Program-made: the position numbers and the translations under genes
Shown: positions 49,087 through 60,790 of the stretch, piece after piece
Layout: every line of letters begins with the position of its first letter
Position numbering within the stretch: the first letter of the stretch is position 1
Assembly: GCF_021130785.1 (NCBI RefSeq)
Contig: NC_060207.1
Location: 104,841,001-104,905,000 of the forward strand
Origin: Homalodisca vitripennis
Lineage: Eukaryota > Arthropoda > Insecta > Hemiptera > Cicadellidae
Length of the DNA: 64,000 bases
Direction of reading: 5' to 3'
The notes under the pieces: model-generated
Told to the model about the DNA's origin: nothing
The model's database searches: none
The model's input: only the letters and a program-made list of their open reading frames with translations

Positions 49087-49650
49087 ACAGGGTTTTCCGT
49101 AATTTAATTACAGAAAAAATGGCGGAAATTCAAAAATTTCAAAGCCTAATAACTTTAAGACGAGTGATTTTATGATAAAAATGGGCCTTACGATAAGTAG
49201 ATAAGAAAATAATTAAGATTAAAAATAAGGTTTCGGTAATTAATTACTAAATAAATTCTGCTTAAAAGTAGAACATGTAGGAATGTATCCTTGTCAGTTG
49301 CATAAAGCACTGTGCAACAGCTGATAGTAGATTAAGTTGTAGCTAATTGTTGTAACTACTTGTTTACTAAATACTATCTTGGAACTAATATTGATTCTAA
49401 CTCCTTAACCTCCACAAATGTTGTTTGTATAATACCGTTGTTGTGTTGTAACTATTAGTTTACACTGAACATGGAACATTATTCAGTAGCTGAATACACT
49501 GATATTCAAGATCTCTATGGTTTGGCTGATGGTAATATGAGTTCAACGAAAAGACTCAGCAGAGCTTTTCCTTAACAGAGACCAACCGGGTCGTAAAGTT
49601 TTTACTGCAGTCAAAAATTGTCTTAATGAGAGCGGAATTATTATAAATGG
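49087..49650 (+). pseudogene. Relic DNA transposon: terminal sequence and transposase N-terminus
   Basis: TACAGGGTTTTCCG at 49087 resembles a Tc1/mariner-type terminus. About 380 bp later an ATG at 49470 opens MEHYSVAEYTDIQDLYGLADGN, followed across a frameshift by RPTGRKVFTAVKNCLNESG. This pattern (hydrophobic helix, YxxADGN, then a FxxVxxxLxESG segment) matches the N-terminal helix-turn-helix found in many insect Tc1/mariner-like transposases. The catalytic part does not follow and no right end was found, so the copy is truncated and inactive. Confidence 0.55.
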
Positions 49651-50399
49651 GCAAATAAGTATAATCATAATTTAATTACATTAAAACATTAATATATTTA
49701 TTTCCAAATAGGCTATATTTAGAAATGAAATTAAAGTGCAGTCTTGCAGTTTCTATTTTTAGGTCATGTAAGAAAATTTTCCTAAATTCCAACTATAAAT
49801 GCCTATATCTCCTCGTGAAGTACAATGTTTTAATTTCTTTTGTCTGCAGGGAAGTAAAATTTAGGGGTTGTGATTCTGAAATAAAAAGACCCAACTAAAA
49901 AATTATTGCAATACCTTAGGTCCAAATATAAAATCAGACTATGGGAAAGGCTGAAAAATGTGAAGAAAAAGAAGAATCGGCGAAACACATGTGGCCCAAA
50001 TGTGCGGCTATCTATGCAACAGGACAAAAGTATCCAGGGGTTTGCGTGTTAACACCAATATGTATTGGAAATAAGGGCAATCTGAATTTTTGTAGGGAAA
50101 CATTAAGGCATTGGAACGCAGATGACTTCACAATAAAAAGCAGTGTCATTTTTTATGTAGGATATTGTGTTATATTACTTATTTATAGCTTAAGGAAATT
50201 ATGTACTTTGAGTTCGCCACAATCCCTAAGTTTATAGTTCATTTCATTAGGCTACATGTGTTACTCTGCCACGTATTAAAGTTTCATTTGATTGTATTTA
50301 GTTTTTTCATAAAATTATTTATTTTGAAATTTTCTCTTTGGTAACGAGATTTTCTCATGGTAACGTCATGTACCACAATCCAATTCGTTGTGTGTACAG
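49651..50399. other. Unassigned DNA with one open frame
   Basis: A plus-strand frame at 49941-50237 (98 codons, MGKAEKCEEKEESAK) has no family match by eye and lacks splice or repeat support. It is not called a gene. Confidence 0.35.
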
Positions 50400-50540
50400 A
50401 AATAGTTGAAGCTTAACGCAAAATTTCAAGTCTATAGGAGAGTCCGTTCTTGATATATCGTGTAAATAGACCGACAGACATACAGAGCAAAGTTTTCGTT
50501 AATGTATGTAATGAAGGGCTGCTTTCTAATACAGCTAAGA
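50400..50540 (-). repeat. Dispersed repeat, family A, inverted copy
   Basis: The reverse complement carries TGTATGTCTGTCGGTC, CGATATATCAAGAACGGACT and CTATAGACTTGAAATTTTGC, matching the core and following part of the family. Confidence 0.55.
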
Positions 50541-50749
50541 TCTGCGAAAGTCATCGTTCCCCTCGTAGCTGAGTCAACTGATTTTCCATCTCTCAAACAT
50601 CACTTTCCCTATGTAAACATTTCTTTACCTGTGTAAACAATTGAATCCGTTAGTTGTTTTGATAATTCTATGTTCAAACAGCCGATTTTTACACAAAAAT
50701 AAATGATAAAATAGTATTACGTTTCCTAATGGAAGAATATTACTAGATT

Positions 50750-50896
50750 ATGAAAATGCCAGATGACCTTTTAAAAGATCTTGATGAAAAGTATCGTTCA
50801 ATACTCATTTCGAGAGGTCTGTTGCGGGGCTCGATTGCATTTGCCAAGGTCACCTTTGCTTCTGGCGTAAATGCCATCATGCTCTGCAATAAGTAA
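50750..50896 (+). CDS. Small open frame, unrecognised
   Basis: A 48-codon frame, MKMPDDLLKDLDEKY... to ...FASGVNAIMLCNK, is somewhat more GC-rich than its surroundings and has a balanced composition. It has no known motif and no clear splice sites. It may be a fragment of a broken gene or transposon, or chance. Confidence 0.15.
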   Translation: MKMPDDLLKDLDEKYRSILISRGLLRGSIAFAKVTFASGVNAIMLCNK

Positions 50897-52310
50897 CTTT
50901 CGAGATTAATAATAATGTGTACTACTTTCCAGCTCGTCGAGTGATTGTATTTTATTGTTTTACTCGTTCATCCCATTATCTTTTATACACCGCTAAAACA
51001 TGGTTTTTCTATAGAATAGGCCTATATCCTAAATAAAGAGAAATTTAACGAAAACAGCTACATCCCTAAAGGATAGACTCTTAAAAATAACATGTATAGT
51101 TGCTTTTTAATAGCAGAGTATCACAACAAGATGATATTCAGCAACACATAGTGGCAGTGATTTGATAGTTTGGAGTTTTCTAGCTTTCTATAGAACCGTA
51201 ATATCTTTACTCGACGGTCTCAGAAGTTTTCTATTTTATTTTAAATTATCTCTCTGTTGTATTGATTTGGAATCTCTGTATAAATACCATTAGCCTATTA
51301 ATTTAGTTTATCTGAAGAGGTTTTTTATTTAATTTTTAATTATTTCTCGTCCTTATACCCATCGTGGAATATTTGTTTTAGCCTATTGTTCCTAAGGCCC
51401 TGAATTTATTTAAAAATTAAAACATTAATTAATTTATTAAAATTTTTCTGACAGGTACTCACTTATAACAGATCTTCTGCTAGGGCCTACCTATATGCTT
51501 TCATTTTTAATTACAATCAGTTTTTCACTACTATTACCTAGTTGTTTTGTCCCAAGGACAGTTTCATGCTCGAGGTACAAGTTTTGTTTGGCGCCTGGCG
51601 GTTTTAGTTATATCAACCAATACAAACGACCAAATAGTGTACTCTTCGGTTCTACTCGTCGTTTAAAACGTAACTATATAACTACTAACGCTTTGGTACT
51701 ACAAATCTATTGTTTAAACCCACTTAATTGTTCTTTTTCATTTCAAGTTCATATGAAATTTAATTATAAGAATTCAATATTGTTGCTAAGAAACAGTTCT
51801 GTATGAAAGTGCTAACAGTGTTATAGCCTATAAATTGATTTAGAATTTCGATAATTATATTTAAAAATTATTTAAATGCTCAAGGAAATGGTTTTCCCTG
51901 ATTAACCACCTGATTATGGAACGATCGTTCTGGAACATGAAGTGGAAATCCATATTTTAGTTATTTTTTAAGTTTCGGGGCTATAGACAAAAGAATTTAC
52001 ATAAACACTCAGGAAAAGTTATACAACTCTTAAACCGGTACAACATGTTTCATGCTTGTAGGACACTTAAAACATTAAGGAAATACACGGTTGTATAAGA
52101 TAATACACTAGTAAACAAAGTCTAAATCACGCACACTTTACACTTGCTCCTGTATTGGACAATACGTTTGATGTGGTGCGGCAATATTGTAAACCGTGGT
52201 ATTTGTGTGGTGTTGATACTATGATTTTATATCATACAATTTTTATATGCTTAAACAAGATTTCAAAACATTATAAATGTAAAAGAATGAGTAATGAACT
52301 TTTCTTTGTT
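50897..52310. other. Intergenic DNA, no gene recognised
   Basis: A plus-strand frame at 51495-51806 (103 codons) lacks a recognisable motif. Confidence 0.35.
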
Positions 52311-52470
52311 TGATGGTTGTTTTTGACGATGGAAGGATTGTGAAGTAAACAGGATTTTTTCGGACATTTGTCATCGTTCAGAAGTACTTTTCGAGAACTG
52401 AACTCGAAACGTAGTTTTACTGATTTTGTGTATCGCTGAACTATGGAAAAGGTTCTGAAAAATAATGAAT
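52311..52470 (+). repeat. Dispersed copy related to the hairpin at 27412-27560
   Basis: GACGATGGAAGGATTGTGAAG, then TAAACAGGATTTTTTCGGAC, then ATTTGTCATCGTTCAG match, in the same order, the left arm at 27412-27450 and (inverted) the sequence after its right arm. It continues with GAACTCGAAACGTAG. It is present once here, without the second arm. Confidence 0.6.
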
Positions 52471-52645
52471 TTTGGTGTATGTAAGCCTGTTGTATGTAAT
52501 TAGGAATAAACGGCTGCAATGGCTGCAGCAAGAACGTAATTGATAAAAACTTAGAGATCAGGATCACTTAGCCAAGAGGAGTCAATCTATACAGCTCGTA
52601 AAAATTTACATGGATCGCATCGGATACTTATAAATAAATAAATAA

Positions 52646-52648
<3 letters not shown>

Positions 52649-52711
<63 letters not shown>
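52649..52711. repeat. (TA)n microsatellite
   Basis: About 63 bp of uninterrupted TA after an (AAAT)n-like lead-in. Confidence 0.95.
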
Positions 52712-52712
<1 letters not shown>

Positions 52713-54095
52713 CACGCTTATCTCTGCGAATCACTCAAAGGGGATGAATGTTTGTTTTGTGACAGAAAAGTCCGGATATAGCTCAGCCTAGAGTGAATCA
52801 ATACGAGGACACGCCAGCATCTGCATAATATGTCACTGATTACTACTATTCCTTCATGGTCAGCGTCATTGAAACACATGCTGAATTGGGCGTCACTTGA
52901 AGGTGAAATCTGTTATCATCTTAAGTACAATAATTGATATGTTATCATTCTTTCAGAACAAATAAATAACATTATGTAACAATTTAGTCACAAGAAAGTG
53001 TGTTTACAATTAATAAACTTTATTTCACTTTAATATTGGAATATTACAACTTGAAATAACATATACTTATTAAAAGTATGTAGTATAGAAGTTATGCTAT
53101 AAAAATATAGTTAAATTAAAAAATAAACACATTTCAAATTATAAAAATATCTTAAAATATGTGATTTTCTTGCCGGTTCATGCTTGGTATCCAGATAAAA
53201 CCAATTACATATAGTCGTAGTTGAATTTTTAGTATCAGAGAGAAGCAGAGGTTAGGGTATAAAACATTTATATGAGTAGGTTCTTTATATTCATGAAAGA
53301 TCTTTAAGTTTCCAATTGATTGTTATTAGTATGGGAGGGAACTGTGTATGGAAAACCACTTATTTAGGACTCTCAGATGTAATCATTCTTAATACTCCTA
53401 ACTCAGGTTTTAAATTCAAAGAGATGTATTTTCAGGAATAAGTTTTAAAGGGTTGAAAGTACAGTAAACGTAAGGTTGTCTTCAGAATTATCTGGACTTT
53501 TAAAATGAATAATCTGGTTAGAATAGTATTTTTAAAAAGTATTTTAAGAACTTAATCAATCAATTACCATAGAGCTTTATTGGATAAAGGTCGAAAAATT
53601 GTGCCAGCGCAGCTAAGGTTTATTGATACTGGCACAGATTGTTAAAGTTACTAAGTGAACCTCTCTAATTGTGTTGGAACAATTACCTATAAACCAATAA
53701 TATCGAATTAAAATTATTTTCAAGTATGGTGCAATATATTGTTTTGTTTTTAATTTAATATTTAGTGCACAAGAAGATATTGGGTTAATTTCATCATTTA
53801 GATTTCCAGCCTACCTATTAAAGTGTGTAAATACAAACATACACTATCTATGTGTCATCATGATTATGACCGTAATTCTTAACGAATGTTTACGAAACTC
53901 GGTTTGAACGTTCTGCAAGTGAGTGACAAAGTGAAGTTTGTTGGGCGTAATGTTAGTTGGCTGAGCCCAAATATTAAAACCCTTTTCTATTTAACTGCTA
54001 TGGACAAATATTGTGGTTGGATAGATTTTAATCAAAACTGGAATGAACACTTACGTGATAAATATTTACTCTTGACTGGGTTTTTGGTACGTTTT
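52712..54095. other. Intergenic DNA, no gene recognised
   Basis: A plus-strand frame at 53886-54098 (70 codons, MFTKLGLNVLQVSDK) has no known motif. Confidence 0.35.
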
Positions 54096-54162
54096 TAATG
54101 CCAACGTTATATAGTATTAACAAAAAATTAATGCGAACGCTATATAGTATTAACAAAAAAAT
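54096..54162 (+). repeat. 33-bp tandem duplication
   Basis: TTAATGCCAACGTTATATAG followed by TATTAACAAAAAA is directly repeated as TTAATGCGAACGCTATATAG plus the same tail, with two substitutions. Confidence 0.85.
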
Positions 54163-54949
54163 TGACTGTGGCTGAAGGTGTCAGATAGTCGTGTAGCACG
54201 CACTCACATTCACACTGAGGAGGGCAAAGAACTGGTGACACTTTGGAGATTAAAATTGACATATATTCTACAGAAGAAATAAAAACCGAAGGTGAGCTCA
54301 CAGCCGTCTTTGCGGCTAAGGAGGCGGTGCCCCCATACCACCACCGCTTTATACTAAATATTATAGACGTCTACCAGTAGGATATATTATAACCATATTG
54401 GGAACTAACGTTATATATTTTAAATATCAACAAAGGATGGGTTTTTAGATATTTGTGAGATAACACAGTGAAGCCCTAGCACCAAAATATTGTTACAATT
54501 AATATTTATAGATTGTTCTTAACATAACTTTTGGTCTTATATTAATTTGAGTTAATTTTTACTTTTTGTATAACTCTAATGAGATACACTAACGTGCTAC
54601 GCCTGATCATTAGGTCTCATCCTCTGGCTTCAAATGGTCGGAGATCACGCTATATTCGAACTGACAATGGCCTGGATCAGTCTCGGTTTATATTGTAGCG
54701 GATATCATCCCCTGAGCTGCCCACTCGGCCTATCGGCATTGTTGCCTGGACCTCACTCTTGTGCTGAGTTTTTTAATGGATGATTAGTCCGATCTCTTTA
54801 TCAAGGTGTGTAAATTTGTCCCCCTTGCTCCTGTCAAGGTTCACTTTAACTTACAACTAATGGTGCTACAAAACCACTTTATATTTTATCTATTCGTTTT
54901 GTGTAAGATTCAGAGAAAGTACTTAGTTCCGTTTACAAATTTATGTATT
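54163..54949. other. Unassigned, locally GC-rich DNA
   Basis: GC-rich patches at about 54290-54350 and 54595-54770 have no long frame. No tRNA or rRNA structure was found in them. Confidence 0.35.
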
Positions 54950-55150
54950 CTGCTATTTTTCTAAGCCATATGGTTTACCCATAAGACCAATATAAAAATA
55001 TTCTTTAACACTCAGCCAAATTCTGTCATGTGACATGCGCCATCATTTAACTATATAGCTCATATAAAAATAAAGTTTCATGTAACTTTAAAGTTTTAGG
55101 CCAGTTCATTTTCGATATTTCCTGCGGGCAGAATTATATATGTCTATCAT
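54950..55150 (-). repeat. Dispersed repeat, family A, inverted full-length-like copy
   Basis: The reverse complement has GCCCGCAGGAAATATCGAAA, ATGAACTGGCCTAAAACT, AATTTGGCTGAGTGTTAA and TATTGGTCTTATGGGTAAAC, in the same order as the copy at 13640-13870. Confidence 0.65.
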
Positions 55151-55339
55151 AGACCTTCATGTTGTGTGTAAAATGTACCATTGCACTAAAAATAGTTATG
55201 ATTTTAAGAAAAACATAATATCATAAAACATGTTGCCAAGGCTAACGCTTATAACAAGATTGTAGTGAACAAAAAAAATAGTATTACTCGGCAATAATAA
55301 GGAAAATGAAAAGCAAGACACATATGCGTTGAGTATAGT

Positions 55340-55711
55340 CCGATTATACAGCATTGCACAAAAGATTGCATTGAATCCCATGGCTTAGATCTAGCCTTTA
55401 AGACAACAAACCACACTAGGAACATTTGGAGATGTAAATCTCAGAACTTGGACAAAAACGTTCAGACCGGCGTTTATAAACTGACTTGTTCCGATTGCCA
55501 TAATTGTTACATCGGACAGACAGGCAGGTCGCTTAGCCAAATATTTAAAGATAATTGCCCAAAACCTAAATTACATAAACAGACTTCATCCGCTCAACAC
55601 TTGATGGATGAGAACAACACAATAAACGAAATTAATGAATTAGTGTTACATCAATGTCGCAATGACAGCAAATTAAACACACTTGAACAATATGAAACAT
55701 TAAAAAAATAA
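55340..55711 (+). pseudogene. Penelope-like element C-terminus with GIY-YIG endonuclease domain, truncated
   Basis: The frame reads CTKDCIESHGLDLAFKTTN, then GVYKLTCSDCHNCYIGQTG (the GVY and YIG motifs of the GIY-YIG nuclease with the CxxC insertion typical of Penelope-like elements), then SSAQHLMDENNTINE and LNTLEQYETLKK, ending at a TAA at 55709-55711. The Arg normally found after the YIG block (R in SFxxRxxEH) is not evident: IFKDNCP stands there. The RT domain is absent upstream, so this is a 5'-truncated copy. The following 250 bp, which is more GC-rich, may be its 3' UTR. Confidence 0.85.
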
Positions 55712-57560
55712 TGTATTAGGTGAACTCATGTTAAATGAGAAACTAAAGTTAAGCTCCCATTATTTTTTCAACACATAATTCCATCGCCATAGCGTCTCAC
55801 AAACTGACCGATCAGCTAGCTGATAACGTCGATGGACCGGGAACTGGTATCACCTAATGTCAGTTGTCCCGTCTTCTGCCGGCCGTGATGTTTTATCATC
55901 TTAAATATTCGTGTGCTATAGTCCTATCAAATGTTGTGTTTGTACTGTGTGAATTTAAAACTATGACGATTTCAGATAGATAATCCGCGCTTTTAATATT
56001 TTTTGGCAGCGACACCAGAAGATGAAAATTATAAAATATCAATAATTTCTAGTATATCTAGAAAGGTTTATAAAATCCTTTTTGTTAAAACATCGTCAGG
56101 TATATATGCAGATATAATGAATTCAGTAAATAAAATTAAAACATGTTGACGAGAATGAAAAACATGTAGTCAATATGAAATCCAACTGTGCGGAAGTTAT
56201 TCCATCTGGATCTACAAAAAACTATTTTTTCCTTTGAAGGAAATATTTTGTAAATCTTAAGTATTACAATAATAGACATATTTAATTATATTTACATTAT
56301 ATAACATTATTAATTTTAGTATTATAAAAATATAAGTTTCAATAAACTAAATTCTATGTATTTAAAAATCATAATATGTCATTGAAATTTATGATTATAC
56401 TGATATTAAAAGATAAACTTAGACCAAAGACAAAAAGTACCAATAAAGACAGACGGTTGGTTGTGGAAAAACACAAAGTAGGAGAATAAAATTTAATCTT
56501 ATAATACATTATGCTACTTCACTCGTTTTTAGTGAGATTCAGTTTTGAAAAAACGTTAAGCACAGTATGAGGATTTTCAACAATTTACACTAGTGATCCA
56601 TATATTCTATAAGAAGGGTAAGTTCATTGATAATTTACAAGTGACTTTAAAGCTTTAGAAATGTCTATTTAAACTATTAAAACTGCGCTTTGACTGGAGA
56701 AAATTATTTGTTGAAATCAAAATCTCAGTTTTAAGGAATAAAATAAGTTTGTTGTACATAATATAAGTGACTGACAATGAAAGTGGGCCCACTGGTACTG
56801 GGACTGCTCATTCGACAGATCTTACGACATGGTCTCAACTCAAATATAAGTTGTTTCAATACTATAAATGTGTTTCTATATGCATTGAACATCTTCTGCA
56901 CATTGGCACACTTTGCAAGATGTGCATTTAACACGTACAAGGTCAAAACCATGTGTTATGCTAATAATTAGGCTGACTGCAAATAGGTTTGAAACAATTA
57001 ACGGATACAACAGGAATATTGTTTTTCACTAGACCATATTTATTATTTAAACATTATCATACATATTCTGGGTTTTAGTTTATAGTTCTATATCTTCATA
57101 TTTTTTAAGCACTAATTTTGAAAATACAGAACTGAATTTAATGGTTCACAAGGTAGAAACAGTGCAGAGATAAAAAATATTACGTATTATGTATGTAATA
57201 TTGCCCGTATACGTCAGAGTTCCAAATGAGGCCTTTAAGACATAACAAGTAACAACAAGTCAAAAGAAGGTGCAAATATGTAGTTTTTATACACAGACCA
57301 TAAAATGTTACCTCATATAGTTATTGCAAATTTTTCTGTCGATGTTAAGGTTCAATGTGACATATAAAATTATAGATAAAAGTGTGGAATCCGTCACAGA
57401 GCAGCAGAAGGAGGTGGAGTAAAGATACCTATGAATTACTTCAAAATCCTTTATCACTTTTCTCTGTTTTTGTAAAACTCACAGAAGAAGCTTCTCTAGA
57501 AGGCAATACAAGGATCAATGACTCGTTATAAGTTACTTTGATGAAACTTGAATTTTTAAT
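55712..57560. other. Possible Penelope 3' tail, then AT-rich intergenic DNA
   Basis: Up to about 55990 the sequence may belong to the Penelope-like copy. Beyond that nothing was recognised; overlapping frames at 56731-56971 on both strands are treated as chance. Confidence 0.35.
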
Positions 57561-57817
57561 GACTATCACATATGTCACGGATTATTGGGAATATTTCTCT
57601 GTTGAGCTGAGTTTCCGAGTAACATATCTCTTGGAGTCAATAATATGAAGTTAGCTGTAGCAACAATACACGGTATAGACATTTGAATTCCGAATCCTTT
57701 AATTCCGAAACAGCTTTTGAGAATTAGTATTTAAAGATTGTGAAGGAGAAAGATAAAGTTGATTACATGCATTAGGATTTTATTTAACAAAAAACGATAT
57801 GTCAAGGTTGTGCTTAC

Positions 57818-58127
57818 AAAATATTGATTTATGTTCGGTTCCAGAACGATGCCGAAAGTTCGTTCCAAGTAAATGTACTGGACCAGTGGGTGAGTTGGAA
57901 TAGAATATAGAGATTGCAGTTTTCTCAAAATGGCCATGGCCATATAGTATCATACTCAAGAATTCCAGGTTATGGCTCACTAGGAAAGTATTGGAACATG
58001 ACACTGGGCAAAAGTGGCAAACAAGCTTCCAGCAATTTTGTAACAACGATAATCACTTACCTAAAGGATGCAGTTCCAGGCGGTTCCGGGTGACATAATT
58101 ATTGAAGACATTGGAGTAGCGACCGCC
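57818..58127 (-). CDS. Candidate two-exon gene fragment, function unknown
   Basis: On the minus strand, exon 58127-58061 lies between acceptor ATCTCTGTACAG| and donor TTTAG|GTAAGT. Exon 58003-57818 lies between acceptor CTTTTGCCCAG| and donor TTT|GTAAGC. The 57-bp intron has GT-AG ends and a pyrimidine-rich 3' part. Joined in phase 1, one frame stays open through both exons: GGRYSNVFNNYVTRNRLELH, then SNTFLVSHNLEFLSMILYG, then SPTGPVHLLGTNFRHRSG. A possible next exon starts after TTGTTGCTACAG| near 57660 and could run in frame to a TGA near 57595. The family is not recognised. The intron is very short for a genome with multi-kb introns, so a transposable-element gene is an alternative. Confidence 0.35.
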
Positions 58128-58663
58128 CTGTACAGAGATATAGTGCAGAGGGTGAGTTAAAATGTTGATAACTGGCTTTAGTGGCGTTAAGACATACTTT
58201 GTGGTTCATATTACAGTTTAATATGATGCCCTTGTTGGCAGCACAATAATGCTTATTAAGCAGGAAGAAAAGCTAGTATTATATCAAACAGGTCGCGAGC
58301 TTGGTGGAAATATCTTCGTACATTTTTACGTACTCCGATAAAACTGTTATAGAACATCCGGATTTATAATATTGGGATACATTAAAAATAAGTACTACAA
58401 AGAATCTAAGTTTACAGTCTTGTATTGTAATACTTGTATATTAACTGAACTGTAAACCATAAATTTAAATACCTAATCAAAATCAAATGATCAAACCAAA
58501 TTAAAAAGATCTCAAATGATTCAATATTAATAAAATGATATTTTATACCGTCGTGAAAAGTAAACCTAAAAGTAAAGAAATTAAAGCAGAATATCTAGGG
58601 ATTCAAATAGAGTGGCGTATTGTATAACTAATTGAGAATGAATTATAATTTATATCGAACATG

Positions 58664-58666
<3 letters not shown>
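58128..58666. other. Upstream flank of the candidate gene fragment
   Basis: No further exon could be supported on the minus strand here. Confidence 0.35.

Positions 58667-58720
<54 letters not shown>
58667..58720. repeat. (TA)n microsatellite
   Basis: About 54 bp of uninterrupted TA. Confidence 0.95.
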
Positions 58721-58724
<4 letters not shown>

Positions 58725-59059
58725 TATACGTTTCATAGAGTTAACTTACTGTTATGTTTGTAATTCGTTCTAAATGCTATAAGTTTATATTCACTCGTAT
58801 AATAGAGAGTACAGCCTTGTATGTACATAAACACATAGTACAACATTATTCACCAACTAGCGGCTAACTGCAATAAACATTTATTATGGCTACTTGTATT
58901 GCGTAACTATCGATATGGTGCATAATTACTATCTCATTACTACATTACTCATTACTACTATCTCATTACAGCTACTGATATAATGCTATATGCAAAATCG
59001 CATGACTGTTTTGCTTAATGCTAATATAATATTGTAATGTGTACAATAAACACAAAATA

Positions 59060-59345
59060 TGTATCTTCTTATAAATAAAAATGACTCACAAAATGTGTTA
59101 CTAAAGCTATTCTTGAGAACAGCTGGAACCAATCAGACAAATTGTTTTTGTAAAGTATTCACAGAAATCCAAGGTTTGAATGAGGAGAAATATTATAAAA
59201 GTTATCTGGAATATTTTGGAATTCTAATCAAATTCATTATTTATGTTTCATAATCAACATTTTACTGTCACTAAATAGCTGTTGACACTTTCAGCTGCAG
59301 TTCAATAAATAAGGTGAAACATCTGTTTACATTTATATTTTATAA
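59060..59345 (+). repeat. Dispersed repeat, family C
   Basis: Collinear with 25161-25440 (GAGAACAGCTGGAACC, GGAGAAATATTATAAAAG, CACTTTCAGCTGCAGTTCA, CTGTTTACATTTA). The open frame at 59059-59253 is only a reading of this repeat. Confidence 0.6.
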
Positions 59346-59687
59346 AATATTAAGTATGCAGTGCTTGATTATTAGTTTTATGCACATAAAAAATAAAAAT
59401 GTATTATTAAAATGTTACTTCAGATTGCGGCTGTAACGAATTTAAAACATCTAATGCATTGTAAATACTATTTAAACACTGTTGTAACCAACTTTAATGA
59501 ATGCAAATGTTATCACATAAGGTACTCCATAATGAGGGCTTCCTGTAAGTCTGATATGGCGTATTAACAATGGAAGAACAGAGAAATGAACCGTAAAACG
59601 CCTTAACAATCCATTCTTTCCCAGAAGAATACAGTCTGAAAAAAATAAGATTGCTATAACGTAAAACCTTACAAACGTTTTATTTTG

Positions 59688-59855
59688 GAAAGTTACATAA
59701 ACATAATAGGGATGTACCTCTTAAACCGGAAGTAGATAGGAAATTGGTAGGACTTCCTCGTAGGCCGTTTGAAAAGTTGCATAAACATATAGGGATTTAC
59801 CTCTGAAACCGGAAGTAAATAGGAAATTGGTAGGACTTCCCCGTAGGCCGTAATA
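59688..59855 (+). repeat. 84-bp tandem duplication
   Basis: Two direct copies, starting at 59689 (AAAGTTACATAAACATA) and 59773 (AAAGTTGCATAAACATA), both contain AAACCGGAAGTAGATAGGAAA or a one-base variant of it, and GGTAGGACTTCC. The minus-strand frame at 59693-59914 is a translation of this duplication. Looser related phrases (AACTCAACAATG, AACTCTACAATGG) continue to about 60230, suggesting an older degenerate array. Confidence 0.8.
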
Positions 59856-60254
59856 GGTTTCTCAGTCCTATGTATATTTTCTTCATCGGTACAAGGGAAA
59901 CTCAACAATGTCATTGAATATATTTTAGACCAAAAGTAGATTACAAAGCTGGAGGTAGATGCTTTTCAACCGAAGCACATTTCTGAGAGTGATATCCTTA
60001 AATAGGTTTTTGATTGGAGTTTGCCTTATTAGGCAAACTAAACTGTAGCACCGTAAGTGGATTTACACGGCTGGGAGAAGCCACCTCTTAAACGAAGTAG
60101 ACTTCGGAGTACGTATGTATATACTTTTCTTACTTGGGACAACAAGGAAAACTCTACAATGGTACTGGAAATATCTCAAACGCAAGTATATGCCAAAGGT
60201 TAGAAGTAAGCGCTTTATTGCTGAAGTAGGTTTTCGAGCCATTTTTATTTGCAT

Positions 60255-60790
60255 TTGCTTGATCTGAGAACCAAGGCAGACTCAGTTGTGACGTTGGAAA
60301 TATAATTTACTTGAACTAGAAATACTCCTACACATGCAAAACATGATATAAGACTCCTGTTAAATTCTGATACTCTTTACCAATTAACACGTATATCAGT
60401 TAAACACCTACAATGTTTGAAAAATTTCAAAGGACCCTATTGTATTTTATAATAACTGCTTTTATACCTAGTAGCGTGAGGACGGTTTTCAAAATTTCAC
60501 TGCGTTTTAGAAATATTATGTATATGTTTTTAATCATATCAATATTTGAATCAAACCACTCAGAAAAACTTCTTTTTTACTGTTTTCTACTTTATAGCTT
60601 TTTAATGTCAATACATTTTACGTGCATGTAAATTTGGTTTGTTTAATTTTGAAATATCATTAATAATGTCAGTGAGTAAACTGAATTTGGTATGACCCTT
60701 TAATTATTTTCAGGAAGGCCACAGACATTACAGACAACACAGACTTCTTAAATTTAAAAACACAAGGTTTGGTTTACTGAATGGTCTATA
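60255..60790. other. Intergenic DNA, nothing recognised
   Basis: One AT-rich frame at 60413-60631 has no known motif. Confidence 0.35.

Noticed and set aside
54270..54300. Micro-exon between TTCTACAG| and |GTGAGC
   Set aside because: An 18-nt exon with a stop in one frame and no supported partner exons cannot be told from chance splice-like sites.
54595..54790. Possible structural RNA in a GC-rich patch
   Set aside because: No tRNA boxes in correct order and no recognisable rRNA or snRNA core sequence.
59693..59914. Minus-strand 73-codon frame with a repeated peptide
   Set aside because: The peptide repeat is explained by the 84-bp tandem DNA duplication; there is no other coding evidence.
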